Positions 12,828 to 20,112 of a stretch of DNA of 26,944 nt are shown here, piece by piece. Position 1 is the first letter of the stretch, and each line of letters starts with the position of its first letter. Both the position numbers and the translations under genes were made by a program. Under the pieces are notes generated by a model. That model did not search any database and was not told where the DNA came from. It saw nothing but the letters and a program-made list of their open reading frames with translations. Origin of the DNA: MGOM01 sp035455265 (GTDB lineage: Bacteria > Chloroflexota > Anaerolineae > Anaerolineales > E44-bin32); the NCBI GenBank assembly GCA_035455265.1, contig DATIFK010000109.1, positions 1-26,944 on the forward strand, read 5' to 3'.

Positions 12828-13610
12828 ATGGACGGCATCATCCGTTTCGAAATACCCGTTGATGGAATCGCCCGGCTGACGCTCCATCGCCCGGAGTCCC
12901 GCAACGCCTTGACGTGGGAAGCCATGCGCCTCTTCGCCGCGGCGGTCGAGGCGGCGCATGCCGCCTCCGGCTTGCGCGCCCTGATTGTGTCAGGGGCCGG
13001 CGCAGCGTTCTGCGCGGGAGGTGACCTCCTCGAGCTCGATGGGTTCCCCAGCCGCGCCGACGGCGCACGCCTCTCCGCCATCATGGCCGTGGCGCTGGAT
13101 CGGCTGGAAGCCCTCCCCGTTCCCACGATCGCCGCCATCGAGGGCCCGGCCCTCGGCGGCGGGGCGGAAATAGCCCTGGCTTGCGACCTGCGAGTCATGG
13201 CCGAAGGCGCCAGCCTGGGGATGATGCACATCCGCCTGGGGATCACACCGGCCTGGGGTGGGGGTCAGCGACTGCTGGCTCTCGCCGGTTACGCGCGCGC
13301 CCTGGAGTGGCTCACTGCCGGCCGCGTGCTCTCGGCCTCTGAGGCGTTCGACACCGGCCTTGCCAACCGGGTCGTCCCGCGCGGCCAGGCTCTGGATGAA
13401 GCGGAAGCGCTGGCGGGCGCTATCACCGCCAACGACCCGGCGGCCGTCCGCGCCGTGAAGCGATTCCTGCGGGGCGGCCTGACGCTGCCGGCAGCGGAGG
13501 CCGCCGCGGCAGAACGCGCTGAGTTCCCCGATTTGTGGGCCGCCCCGGCGCACCTGGAGGCGTCAGCCAGCTTCGTCGCGCGGCGCAATCACAAACCACA
13601 ACGGGCATGA
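12828..13610 (+). CDS. Enoyl-CoA hydratase/isomerase (crotonase) family protein
   Basis: 260 residues, normal for the family. Crotonases act on acyl-CoA thioesters. NALTWEAM (26-33), the first oxyanion segment AFCAGGDLLEL (60-70) and the second oxyanion segment GPALGGGAEIALACDL (106-121) are all present. E114 aligns with the first catalytic glutamate. The second glutamate position (P-E-x-x-L-G in true hydratases) reads M-H134-I-R-L-G, followed by ITPAWGGGQRL. From memory, the H-x-x-x-G plus P-W-G-G pattern resembles ethylmalonyl-CoA decarboxylase (ECHDC1) proteins more than enoyl-CoA hydratases, so hydration activity is doubtful. ATG 12828 has AAGGAG 6 bases upstream. Its stop overlaps an ATG of the next frame. 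Confidence 0.88.
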   Translation: MDGIIRFEIPVDGIARLTLHRPESRNALTWEAMRLFAAAVEAAHAASGLRALIVSGAGAAFCAGGDLLELDGFPSRADGARLSAIMAVALDRLEALPVPTIAAIEGPALGGGAEIALACDLRVMAEGASLGMMHIRLGITPAWGGGQRLLALAGYARALEWLTAGRVLSASEAFDTGLANRVVPRGQALDEAEALAGAITANDPAAVRAVKRFLRGGLTLPAAEAAAAERAEFPDLWAAPAHLEASASFVARRNHKPQRA

Positions 13611-13675
13611 ACCTTGTAGGGTCGGCGTCGGAACGGCGCGAGAATTCGAGCCCTCATGGGCTGAAACGCTGGCGC

Positions 13676-14482
13676 ATGTCTCCACCCTTGGTCTCGCAGT
13701 CATCCAAGAGAAGATCCAGCTTTGGACCTGCGATCCGACTTGGCCTCCTCCTGTCTCTGGCCATGCTCGCGACCTCCTGTTCGAATGTGCCGCAAGTCAA
13801 CCCAGCCACTCCGTCGGTCAAAAGCACGACTGCGCCCCTGCCGCCGGCGCAGGAGGTCACCATCCAGGGCGCCCAGGGTCTGGCGCTGAGGGGCACCTGG
13901 CGCGCGGCGGCCGCACCATCATCCCCGGCTTTGCTTCTCCTTCATATGTATGGCGGCGGGAGAGAAGACTGGGCACCCGAAGCCGAAACCATGCAGCAGG
14001 CGGGGTTCTCTTCCCTGGCTCTGGACCTGCGCGGGCAAGGAGAAACGGGTGGCGAGGAGAACTGGACCCTGGCCGTCGAGGACGTGGCCGCCGCGCAGGC
14101 ATGGATCGCCAGCCAACCCGATGTGGACAAGCGGCGCCGCGGCACCGTTGGAGCGAGCATCGGGGCCAATCTGGCTCTGACCCACGCCGCCCTCGACCCC
14201 GAGATTCGCGCGGTGGCCTTGTTGTCACCCGGCTTGAACTACTTCGGGGTCAGCCTCGAGGGGCTCATGTCCTCCTACGGGGCGCGCCCGATCCTGCTCG
14301 CCGCCTCCGACAAAGACGGGTATTCCGCCGACACGGCCCAGGTGCTCGCCGGAGAGGCCTCGGGGCGGGTCGATCTGCTTATCTACCCAGGAAGCGCACA
14401 CGGGACGGAGCTCCTCTATCGGACTCACGGCGACTTCCTCCCCGAATTGATGCGGTTCCTAGATGAGAGCCTGGCTCCATAG
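13676..14482 (+). CDS. Lipoprotein alpha/beta hydrolase (dienelactone hydrolase-like)
   Basis: 268 residues from ATG 13676. A long basic N-region (SSKRR) precedes a hydrophobic run and LATSC with the lipobox cysteine C35. The mature enzyme has LLLLHMYGGGREDW (86-99, oxyanion region), LDLRGQGET (116-124), the nucleophile elbow VGASIGANLAL (158-168, S161), an acidic residue in LLAASDKDGYS (D212 or D214) and the histidine in PGSAHGTELL (H242). The full catalytic triad is therefore present, unlike the hydrolase-like lipoprotein at 3351. The protein should act outside the membrane on an unknown ester or amide. The frame also opens at ATG 13607, overlapping the crotonase stop as ATGA. That would add 23 residues before the signal peptide, so the shorter form is preferred although neither start has a good ribosome site. 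Confidence 0.85.
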   Translation: MSPPLVSQSSKRRSSFGPAIRLGLLLSLAMLATSCSNVPQVNPATPSVKSTTAPLPPAQEVTIQGAQGLALRGTWRAAAAPSSPALLLLHMYGGGREDWAPEAETMQQAGFSSLALDLRGQGETGGEENWTLAVEDVAAAQAWIASQPDVDKRRRGTVGASIGANLALTHAALDPEIRAVALLSPGLNYFGVSLEGLMSSYGARPILLAASDKDGYSADTAQVLAGEASGRVDLLIYPGSAHGTELLYRTHGDFLPELMRFLDESLAP

Positions 14483-14512
14483 AGGCCGCCCGTCCCGCGG
14501 CGGACGAAAACA

Positions 14513-14538
14513 ACGCCTGCCCCTTTCGAGGCAGGCGT
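14513..14538. terminator. Stem-loop between hydrolase and lexA (convergent)
   Basis: ACGCCTGCC (14513-14521) pairs with GGCAGGCGT (14530-14538) around an 8-base loop. It lies 30 bases after the hydrolase stop and 44 bases beyond the lexA stop on the other strand, so it could terminate both. T-runs are short. Confidence 0.6.
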
Positions 14539-14581
14539 CCTTCGTCGAGGAACTTACCTACGTTGAATGCCGGCGGCCCGA

Positions 14582-15241
14582 CTAGTCGAGCTGCCGGACG
14601 ACGAGCATGACCTTTCCCTGGACCTCCAGGCGCGCCGGATCATCGACCATGATCGGCTTCATCGTTGGATTGGCCGGCTGCAGACGCACTCTGGTTCCAT
14701 CCCGATAGATGTGCTTGAGGGTCGTCTCCTCACGGTCCTTGAGCCACACGGCGACCATGTCGCCGTTGCGCCATTCCGCCTGCCGCTTCATGACGACGAT
14801 GTCGCCGTCGTTGACCATGGCGTCGATCATCGAGTCGCCCTTGACCTGAAGCGCAAACAGGCCATCTTGGCTCTTCAACAGCCCGCGGGTGAGCTCGACG
14901 GCTTCGTCGGCGCCGAAGACGGGGGAGTCGGTGCTGGGCAGCTGGACCGGCTCGCTGGCAAAGATGCGGCCGACCAGGGGGATGCGAATGACGTTGGTCA
15001 GGCGTTCCGAAGCGCGCGCCAGCTTCTCCGTCAGACGGATGCCGCGCGACACGTTCTGATCGCGCGACACGTAGCCCTCCTCGACCAGCCGGTTGAGGTT
15101 GTAGTTCACGACCGAGGTCGAGGAGATGCTGACCGCCTCGCCGATCTCCCGGATCGATGGCGGGTAGCCGTTCTGCTGGCTGAACTTCTGGATGAACTCG
15201 AGCATCTTCCTCTGACGCTCGGACAACTTGCCCTTGGGCAT
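14582..15241 (-). CDS. lexA: SOS-response repressor LexA, altered self-cleavage site
   Basis: 219 residues. The N-terminal winged helix (KLSERQRKMLEFI, then YPPSIREIGEAVSISSTSVVNYNLNRL, about residues 5-52) binds DNA. The C-terminal S24 peptidase domain has the Ser-Lys pair: S137 in VKGDSMID and K152 in VVMKRQ. RecA-stimulated self-cleavage normally occurs at Ala-Gly. Here the matching segment is LVGRIFASEP, so the bond is A95-S96. ATG 15241 is chosen because AGGAGG lies 5 bases upstream. The gene has its own promoter with a GAAC-N4-GTTC box inside it, so autorepression is expected. Confidence 0.95.
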   Translation of the reverse strand: MPKGKLSERQRKMLEFIQKFSQQNGYPPSIREIGEAVSISSTSVVNYNLNRLVEEGYVSRDQNVSRGIRLTEKLARASERLTNVIRIPLVGRIFASEPVQLPSTDSPVFGADEAVELTRGLLKSQDGLFALQVKGDSMIDAMVNDGDIVVMKRQAEWRNGDMVAVWLKDREETTLKHIYRDGTRVRLQPANPTMKPIMVDDPARLEVQGKVMLVVRQLD

Positions 15242-15265
15242 CCTGGCCTCCTGCACTCTCAGAAC

Positions 15266-15294
15266 ATTCTAGCGGAACATCCGTTCTATGTCAA
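15266..15294 (-). promoter_or_regulatory. lexA promoter with embedded SOS box
   Basis: On minus, TTGACA (15289-15294), a 17-base spacer and TAGAAT (15266-15271) form a near-consensus promoter. Within the spacer lies GAAC-ATCC-GTTC (15275-15286), the core of the Gram-positive/Actinobacterial LexA box. A second GAAC-containing partial palindrome, AGAACATTCT (15261-15270), overlaps the -10. LexA bound here would directly block RNA polymerase. Confidence 0.85.
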
Positions 15295-15364
15295 GCCACC
15301 CGGCGGGGACCGGGTCCCCTGAAGGGGTGGAGTTCGGCAGGAGCCGCCAGCCGCCAGCTTGTGG

Positions 15365-15481
15365 TTCCCAGTCGCCAGTTTCCGGTTTCCAGTGAAGGGC
15401 TGGCCCAGGCCATACTTCGCCCCCGCCCTATGCCCCAGTCGCCGCTCGCCTGACTGGGAACTGGCAACTGGGAACTGGAAA
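15365..15481. repeat. Heptamer array R4 (mirrored arms)
   Basis: Left units at 15365-15392 are TTCCCAG, TCGCCAG, TTTCCGG, TTTCCAG. Right units at 15454-15481 are CTGGGAA, CTGGCAA, CTGGGAA, CTGGAAA. TTCCCAG/CTGGGAA and TTTCCAG/CTGGAAA are exact reverse complements. Two CCGCCAG-like units precede the left arm near 15344-15357. It lies in the divergent lexA-xpt gap. The stretch 15482-15593 shows nothing else. Confidence 0.85.
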
Positions 15482-15593
15482 CCCAGGCACCTCCCGAAAG
15501 GGCAGGCTGTTCAGGCCGCGCCGAGGCGGTGAGACAGCCGGGCCGCTGTGGGAGATGCCGGCTGACTCCTAGCAGGTTACTGCTACGCCGATG

Positions 15594-15599
15594 TACAAT
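15594..15599 (+). promoter_or_regulatory. Predicted -10 element of xpt-guaA
   Basis: TACAAT, preceded directly by TG, stands 28 bases before the xpt start. The leader would be only about 20 bases, too short for a purine riboswitch. No clear -35 is visible. Confidence 0.5.
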
Positions 15600-15627
15600 C
15601 GGGACACCTCCCCGCGAGTCACAACCG

Positions 15628-16200
15628 ATGGACGAGCTCAAACTCCGCATCCTGACCGACGGCCGGAATCTGGGCAATGGCATCCTCAAGGTGGACGGGT
15701 TCATCAACCATCAGGTCGATCCGCGCCTGATGGACGCCTGCGGACGGGCTCTGGCGTTGCGTTTCGGACATGTCAACGCCACCAAGGTGCTCACGGCCGA
15801 AATTTCCGGCATTGCGCCGGCCCTGACCACCGCCGCCCACCTCGGCCTGCCGGTCGTCTACGCGCGCAAGTCCAAACCGGTCACCATGCCGGACCAGATC
15901 TTCCTGACATTGGCGCCCTCCCACACCAAGGGGCGAACCGTAGAGCTGATCGTATCGCCCGAGTACCTCGGCCCCGGGGAGCGGGTTCTGATCATCGATG
16001 ACTTCCTGGCCACCGGCCAGACGATCCTGGGCCTAGCCCGCCTGGCCAAGGCCGCCGGCGCTTCGATCGTCGGCGTCGGCGCGTTGGTCGAGAAGACCTT
16101 CGAGGGAGGCCGCCAGCTGCTGGCCGAGCTCGGCGTCCCGATCGAGGCCCTGGCCGTGATCACCAACATGAATGAAGGGAAGATCGTCTTCGCGGATTGA
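15628..16200 (+). CDS. xpt: Xanthine phosphoribosyltransferase
   Basis: 190 residues. The enzyme joins xanthine to PRPP to give XMP. The Xpt-type N-terminus is clear (LKLRILTDGRNLGNGILKVDGFINHQVDP), as is the segment AEISGIAPA (57-65). The PRPP-binding loop is VLIIDDFLATGQT (120-132). ARKSKPVTMPDQIF near 79-92 is characteristic of Xpt over other type I transferases. ATG 15628 matches the family start. Its TGA overlaps the following guaA TTG. XMP is the direct substrate of GuaA, so the pair makes a two-step xanthine-to-GMP salvage route. No guanine-binding riboswitch precedes it, unlike Bacillus xpt. Confidence 0.93.
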   Translation: MDELKLRILTDGRNLGNGILKVDGFINHQVDPRLMDACGRALALRFGHVNATKVLTAEISGIAPALTTAAHLGLPVVYARKSKPVTMPDQIFLTLAPSHTKGRTVELIVSPEYLGPGERVLIIDDFLATGQTILGLARLAKAAGASIVGVGALVEKTFEGGRQLLAELGVPIEALAVITNMNEGKIVFAD

Positions 16201-17738
16201 GGCCGTTGGACTCCATCGCCATCCTCGATTTCGGATCGCAGTACACCCAGCTGATCGCCCGGCGCGTCCGGGAGGCCCGGGTGTACTGCGAACTCTTTCC
16301 GTGGGATGCGCCGCCGGCGGAGGTGTTGAGCCTCGAACCGCGCGGCTACATCTTGAGCGGGGGGCCAGCCTCGGTCTACGAAGCCGGCGCGCCCCAGGTG
16401 CCGGGTTACGTCCTCGAATCGGGGAGGCCGGTCCTGGGAATCTGCTACGGGATGCAGGCGTTGACCCACGCCCTCGGCGGCCGCGTCGCCGCCTCCCAAA
16501 CTCGCGAATACGGGCACGCCGTCATCGAGGTCGACGACGGGGACGGACTGCTCCCGGCCGGCCGCCACACCGTCTGGATGTCCCACGGCGATCGCATCGA
16601 GACCCTGCCGGAGGGCTTCGAGCCCCTGGCCCACTCGCCCAACTCCCCGATGGCGGCGATGGTCGACCGGCGTCGGAAGCGCTACGGCGTGCAGTTTCAC
16701 CCGGAGGTGCGCCACACGCCCGATGGGTCCAGCTGGCTGCGGTCCTTCGCCCTCGACGTCTGCGGTGCGCGCCCGGACTGGACCCCGGCCTCGATCATCG
16801 AAGCCTCCGTCGAGCGCATCCGTCGTCAGGTCGGAGGCGAGGGCGTTCTCGCCGGAGTCAGCGGCGGGGTCGACTCGGCCGTGGCGGCCGCCCTGGTCCA
16901 TCGGGCCGTCGGAGACCAGCTGACGTGCGTTTTCGTCGACACCGGACTGATGCGCCGGGGCGAGCCGGAGTCGGTGGCGGAAACGTTCGGCCGGGACCTT
17001 GGGGCGCGCCTCCTGGCCGTCAACGCCCGCGAGTCCTTCCTCGAGGCACTCTCCGGGGTGACCGACCCGGAAGAGAAGCGGCGCGTCATCGGCAGGCTGT
17101 TCATCCGCGTCTTCGAGGAGCAGGCTCGCCGAGCCGGACAGCCTCGCTTCCTGATGCAGGGGACGATCTACCCGGACGTCGTCGAGTCCAGTGGGCCCGA
17201 GAGACGCCAGGCGGCCCGGATCAAGACGCATCACAACGTCGCCGGCCTGCCGGCCGACCTGGCCTTCGACTTGGTGGAGCCCTTGCGGCACTTGTTCAAG
17301 GATGAAGTGCGCCAGGTGGGCGAGGCCCTCGGCTTGCCCGAGCGTGTCGTCTGGCGACAGCCGTTCCCCGGGCCCGGGCTGGCGGTACGCTGTCTCGGCG
17401 AGGTCTCCCACGAACGGCTCGAGCGCCTACGCTCGGCCGATGCCATCGTGACGGAGGAACTCGACCGTGCCGGCTACCTGCGCGGCGCCACGGCCCAGGC
17501 CTTCGCCGTCCTGCTGCCGGTGCACTCGGTCGGCGTCATGGGCGACCAACGCACCTACGCCGAAACGGTCGCCGTGCGCGCCGTGTCCACCGACGATTTC
17601 ATGACCGCCGATTGGTCGCGCCTGCCGCACGAGGCCCTGGCGCGTATCAGCAGCCGCATTGTGAATGAGGTCCCCGGCGTCAACCGCGTGGTCTACGACA
17701 TCACCAGCAAGCCGCCGGCGACGATCGAATGGGAGTAA
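16197..17738 (+). CDS. guaA: GMP synthase (glutamine-hydrolysing)
   Basis: 513 residues, full length. It converts XMP to GMP using ATP and glutamine. The class I glutaminase domain has IAILDFGSQYTQLIARRVRE (7-26), the nucleophile C83 in GICYGMQAL and H168/E170 in QFHPE. The ATP pyrophosphatase domain has the PP-loop SGGVDS (222-227). The dimerisation domain follows with MQGTIYPDVVES and KTHHNVAGLP. It ends in IEWE, the normal GuaA C-terminus. The start is TTG at 16197, sharing TTGA with the xpt stop. A TTG at 16206 would also suit the family N-terminus, but GAGG would be only 3 bases away. The complement strand carries a long open frame that is a shadow. Confidence 0.97.
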   Translation: MRPLDSIAILDFGSQYTQLIARRVREARVYCELFPWDAPPAEVLSLEPRGYILSGGPASVYEAGAPQVPGYVLESGRPVLGICYGMQALTHALGGRVAASQTREYGHAVIEVDDGDGLLPAGRHTVWMSHGDRIETLPEGFEPLAHSPNSPMAAMVDRRRKRYGVQFHPEVRHTPDGSSWLRSFALDVCGARPDWTPASIIEASVERIRRQVGGEGVLAGVSGGVDSAVAAALVHRAVGDQLTCVFVDTGLMRRGEPESVAETFGRDLGARLLAVNARESFLEALSGVTDPEEKRRVIGRLFIRVFEEQARRAGQPRFLMQGTIYPDVVESSGPERRQAARIKTHHNVAGLPADLAFDLVEPLRHLFKDEVRQVGEALGLPERVVWRQPFPGPGLAVRCLGEVSHERLERLRSADAIVTEELDRAGYLRGATAQAFAVLLPVHSVGVMGDQRTYAETVAVRAVSTDDFMTADWSRLPHEALARISSRIVNEVPGVNRVVYDITSKPPATIEWE

Positions 17739-17790
17739 GGCCCCGTGGAGTGACCGGCGGCAGTCTTTCCAGCGCACCGTGTCGCCAAGA

Positions 17791-17885
17791 AACAGGACAC
17801 AGGACACACGACACCAGCGCCGGTTGCCCTGAGACTGGAAGCCGAGAACAGGGAATGGAAAGCCGCTGACAGCCAAGGGCTGACA
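17791..17885. repeat. Heptamer array R5 (degenerate)
   Basis: A 7-base period is seen at 17791-17811 (AACAGGA, CACAGGA, CACACGA). It is seen again at 17837-17885, most clearly GAAAGCC, GCTGACA, GCCAAGG, GCTGACA. Arms are not clearly mirrored. It fills the gap between guaA and the membrane protein. A ribosome site GGAGAGGAGG follows it. Confidence 0.55.
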
Positions 17886-17910
17886 GCCGATTGCCAGGAG
17901 AGGAGGCATC

Positions 17911-18840
17911 ATGGATTACGGAGAAGTCCTCACGCGAGCGTGGAACATCACCTGGAAGAACAAGGGGCTATGGATCCTGGGGATCCTGGCGGCGTGCACC
18001 GGTGGAGGCGGTGGCGGCGGAGGCAGCAACTCGTACCAGAGCAGCAGCTACCGCTTCGGCCAGCGTGACTGGCCCGGCCTCGAACGATTCTTCCAGAACA
18101 CCCCCCCGGAAACCCTGACCCTGATCGCCATCGCGGCGGTGATCCTGGTGCTGATCTTCGTCGTCGCCGCCATCGTGCTCGGGATCCTCGGGCAGGCCGG
18201 CCTGATCGCCGGTGTAGCCAAGGCCGACGAAGCGGGCAGCGTGACTCTGGCCGAAGCCTGGCGCCTGGGTCTCCCGCACTTCTGGCGGATGCTCGGCGCG
18301 GCGGCGGTGGTGATAGCCGTCGGGATCTTGCTCGCCCTGGTGATCGGCATTCCGGTGGCGCTCTTCACCACGCTGACGTTGGGGCTGGGGGCGCTTTGCC
18401 TGGTGCCCCTCGCCTGCCTGGCCATCCCGATCGCTCTGTTGGCCAACGTCTACATCACCTTCGTGCAGAACAGCATCGTCATCGAGGGACACCCGGTGCT
18501 GGCCTCCTTCCGGCGCGCCTGGGAGGTCTTCCGGGCCAACCTTGGTCCGGCGATCGTTGTGGGGTTGATCTTGCTGATCGGCGGGTTCGTCGTCGGCCTG
18601 ATCATCGCCATCCCGCTGATCGCCGTCGCCCTGCCGGCCATCGTGGCCTTTTCCATCGGCGGAGACAAGGCCGTCCAGACGGGGACGATCGTGGCCGTGG
18701 CCTGCGGCCTGGTGTATCTGCCGGTCATGATCCTGCTGAACGGCATCCTGCAAACGTACGTCAGCGGGACATGGACGCTGACGTATCGGCGGCTGATCGC
18801 CAAGCCCCCGGCCGTCCCGGCGGTGCCCGCCGCGGCCTAG
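17911..18840 (+). CDS. Polytopic membrane protein with poly-glycine segment
   Basis: 309 residues. The N-terminal part (MDYGEVLTRAWNITWKNKGLWILGILAAC) has a short amphipathic helix then a membrane segment. An eight-glycine run and a Ser/Tyr-rich stretch (about 29-50) follow. At least five more hydrophobic segments follow: about 68-95, 122-148, 150-178, 205-235 and 248-275, the last including VYLPVMILLNGIL. The layout recalls bacterial DUF7544/glycerophosphodiester-phosphodiesterase-type membrane domains, with EAWRLGLPHFWRML and FRRAWEVFRANLG as repeated amphipathic helices before membrane segments. No catalytic motif is seen. The purine-rich GGAGAGGAGG before the ATG supports the start. A strong stem-loop follows the stop. 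Confidence 0.75.
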   Translation: MDYGEVLTRAWNITWKNKGLWILGILAACTGGGGGGGGSNSYQSSSYRFGQRDWPGLERFFQNTPPETLTLIAIAAVILVLIFVVAAIVLGILGQAGLIAGVAKADEAGSVTLAEAWRLGLPHFWRMLGAAAVVIAVGILLALVIGIPVALFTTLTLGLGALCLVPLACLAIPIALLANVYITFVQNSIVIEGHPVLASFRRAWEVFRANLGPAIVVGLILLIGGFVVGLIIAIPLIAVALPAIVAFSIGGDKAVQTGTIVAVACGLVYLPVMILLNGILQTYVSGTWTLTYRRLIAKPPAVPAVPAAA

Positions 18841-18859
18841 CAGGGACCCACGCAACCCT

Positions 18860-18897
18860 CATGGGGCGAAGCAGGCGTTCGCCTGCTTCGCCCCATG
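18860..18897 (+). terminator. Perfect 18-bp stem-loop after the membrane protein
   Basis: The two arms (18860-18877 and 18880-18897) are perfect reverse complements for 18 pairs, starting CATGGGGCGAAG and ending with a 2-base centre. It follows the membrane-protein stop by 19 bases. No T-run follows. The next 170 bases (18898-19068) hold no gene I can support. Confidence 0.65.
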
Positions 18898-19068
18898 GGC
18901 GACCCCACGGCTATCACCGGCTACCTCGCCGCGTCATTCGACAGCGCTCCTGCCGATCTATACCTGCCTGGTACTTGCGCGGCGAGGTCTTTCCATTGGA
19001 TCGTGACGTTGTCGAGCGCAGGCGCCATCTCCTGCTTTCCGTATCGTTGGCTCTTTGGGAGGATGAAC

Positions 19069-19677
19069 ATGAAGCTGGTGGTGAATACCTTCGTGACGCT
19101 GGACGGTGTGATGCAGGCTCCTGGTGGCCCCGACGAAGACCGGGAGGGCGGTTTTCCCTACGGCGGCTGGAGCGTTCCGTTCTTCGATGATGTGATGGGC
19201 AAGACCGTCTTCGACAGCATGGCTCGAGCGAGCGCGTTTCTCCTCGGCCGGAAGACCTACGACATCTTCGCCGCGTACTGGCCGAACCCGGCGGCGCCCG
19301 AGGATCAGGAGCTCGCCGGGATACTCAATCCGCGCCCGAAGCACGTCGCCAGCACGACGCTGGCGAAACCTGGTTGGCAGAACACATTCGTCATCCAGGG
19401 CGATGTCGTGGATGCGGTCCGTCGGTTGAAGGAACAGCCGGGGGAGGAGCTCAACGTGCAAGGGAGCAGCCGGCTCCTTCAATCCATTCACGGGTTGGTC
19501 GACGAGTACCGGCTGTGGATTTGCCCGGTTCACCTGGGCGCGGGGAAGCGTCTGTTCGATTCCGGGTCGCCGGCCGCCGGCCTGGAGCTTGTGGGGACGA
19601 AGACCAACTCACGGGGTGCGATCTACGCCGTCTACCGGCCCACGGGTTCCCCGAAGACCGGCATGATGGGAGCGTGA
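19069..19677 (+). CDS. RibD C-terminal/dihydrofolate-reductase-fold protein (YwjB/YyaP-like)
   Basis: 202 residues. The family start VVNTFVTLDGVMQAPGGPDED, then FLLGRKTYDIFAAYWP (about 58-73), STTLAKPGW, and NVQGSSRLLQSI (about 129-140, the nucleotide-binding GS motif) identify the RibD_C/DHFR-like reductase group. These proteins are predicted NADPH-dependent reductases of unknown substrate and are not the housekeeping folate enzyme. ATG 19069 is preferred: GGGAGG is 6 bases upstream, whereas it directly abuts the ATG two codons earlier. The C-terminus has a short Gly/Met-rich tail. It stands alone on plus between two stem-loops. Confidence 0.85.
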   Translation: MKLVVNTFVTLDGVMQAPGGPDEDREGGFPYGGWSVPFFDDVMGKTVFDSMARASAFLLGRKTYDIFAAYWPNPAAPEDQELAGILNPRPKHVASTTLAKPGWQNTFVIQGDVVDAVRRLKEQPGEELNVQGSSRLLQSIHGLVDEYRLWICPVHLGAGKRLFDSGSPAAGLELVGTKTNSRGAIYAVYRPTGSPKTGMMGA

Positions 19678-19693
19678 ACGCCCGGTTAACGAC

Positions 19694-19727
19694 GACCCTC
19701 CCGCTGGCGGGGAGTCGCGGGAGGGTC
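19694..19727 (+). terminator. Stem-loop after the RibD-fold gene
   Basis: GACCCTCCCGC (19694-19704) and GCGGGAGGGTC (19717-19727) form a perfect 11-pair stem with a 12-base loop, 17 bases after the stop. It also faces the 3' end of the minus-strand small gene. Confidence 0.55.
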
Positions 19728-19814
19728 TGCCGGAGGGAGGCTCAAGAGGCACACCTGGAGGATGATCAGGGGCCCCTCTGCCCGCAATGCAGGAAACGTG
19801 CCCGAGCCGGTCGG

Positions 19815-19988
19815 TCAGCCGATCAGCGCCCACACCTGCCACAGCAGCCAGGCTTCGGTGACCATCACGGCCAGGAAGCCCAACAGCAGGGCGCCGCGAA
19901 TCAGACGCGCGGTGAAGGTGAGAGGCGGATCGAGCGTCTCCGCCGGCAGGATGATTTCGAAAGGCGATTCGATCTGCGTGGTGATCAT
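19815..19988 (-). CDS. Small single-helix membrane peptide
   Basis: 57 residues from ATG 19988. It starts MITTQIESPFEIILPAETLD, then PPLTFTARLIRG and one membrane helix at about 32-55 (ALLLGFLAVMVTEAWLLWQV), ending WALIG. Third codon positions are almost all G or C, as in the neighbours, which argues for real coding. No strong ribosome site is seen; a possible TAAGAT -10 lies about 35 bases upstream. No family is recognised. Rejecting it would leave a 435-base gap (19678-20112) with only a stem-loop and the promoter of the next gene. Confidence 0.5.
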   Translation of the reverse strand: MITTQIESPFEIILPAETLDPPLTFTARLIRGALLLGFLAVMVTEAWLLWQVWALIG

Positions 19989-20100
19989 GGCGGCGTACCG
20001 TCGCGCTCGGTCGTTCTCATCTTAGGGAGAATCGGACGCGCCCAGGGGGTTTTGTAAGCCGACTGCAAACAGGCCCGCGGGCCCGGCCGACCCCACGTGC

Positions 20101-20106
20101 TACAAT
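20101..20106 (+). promoter_or_regulatory. Predicted -10 for leaderless FHA gene
   Basis: TACAAT ends only 6 bases before the ATG at 20113, so the transcript would begin at or next to the start codon. No -35 or ribosome site is seen. Confidence 0.5.
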
Positions 20107-20112
20107 CCGGCC

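Noticed and set aside
13607..13675. N-terminal extension of the alpha/beta hydrolase lipoprotein from the ATGA overlap
   Set aside because: It would place 23 residues before a normal lipoprotein signal peptide, so the later ATG is more likely.
15541..15627. Purine riboswitch before xpt
   Set aside because: The predicted leader is only about 20 bases, and no three-way-junction pattern with the expected loops is seen.
15858..17411. 517-codon open frame on minus opposite xpt and guaA
   Set aside because: It is antisense to two clearly identified enzymes, and its composition is Arg/Asp/Gly/His shadow type of high-GC DNA.
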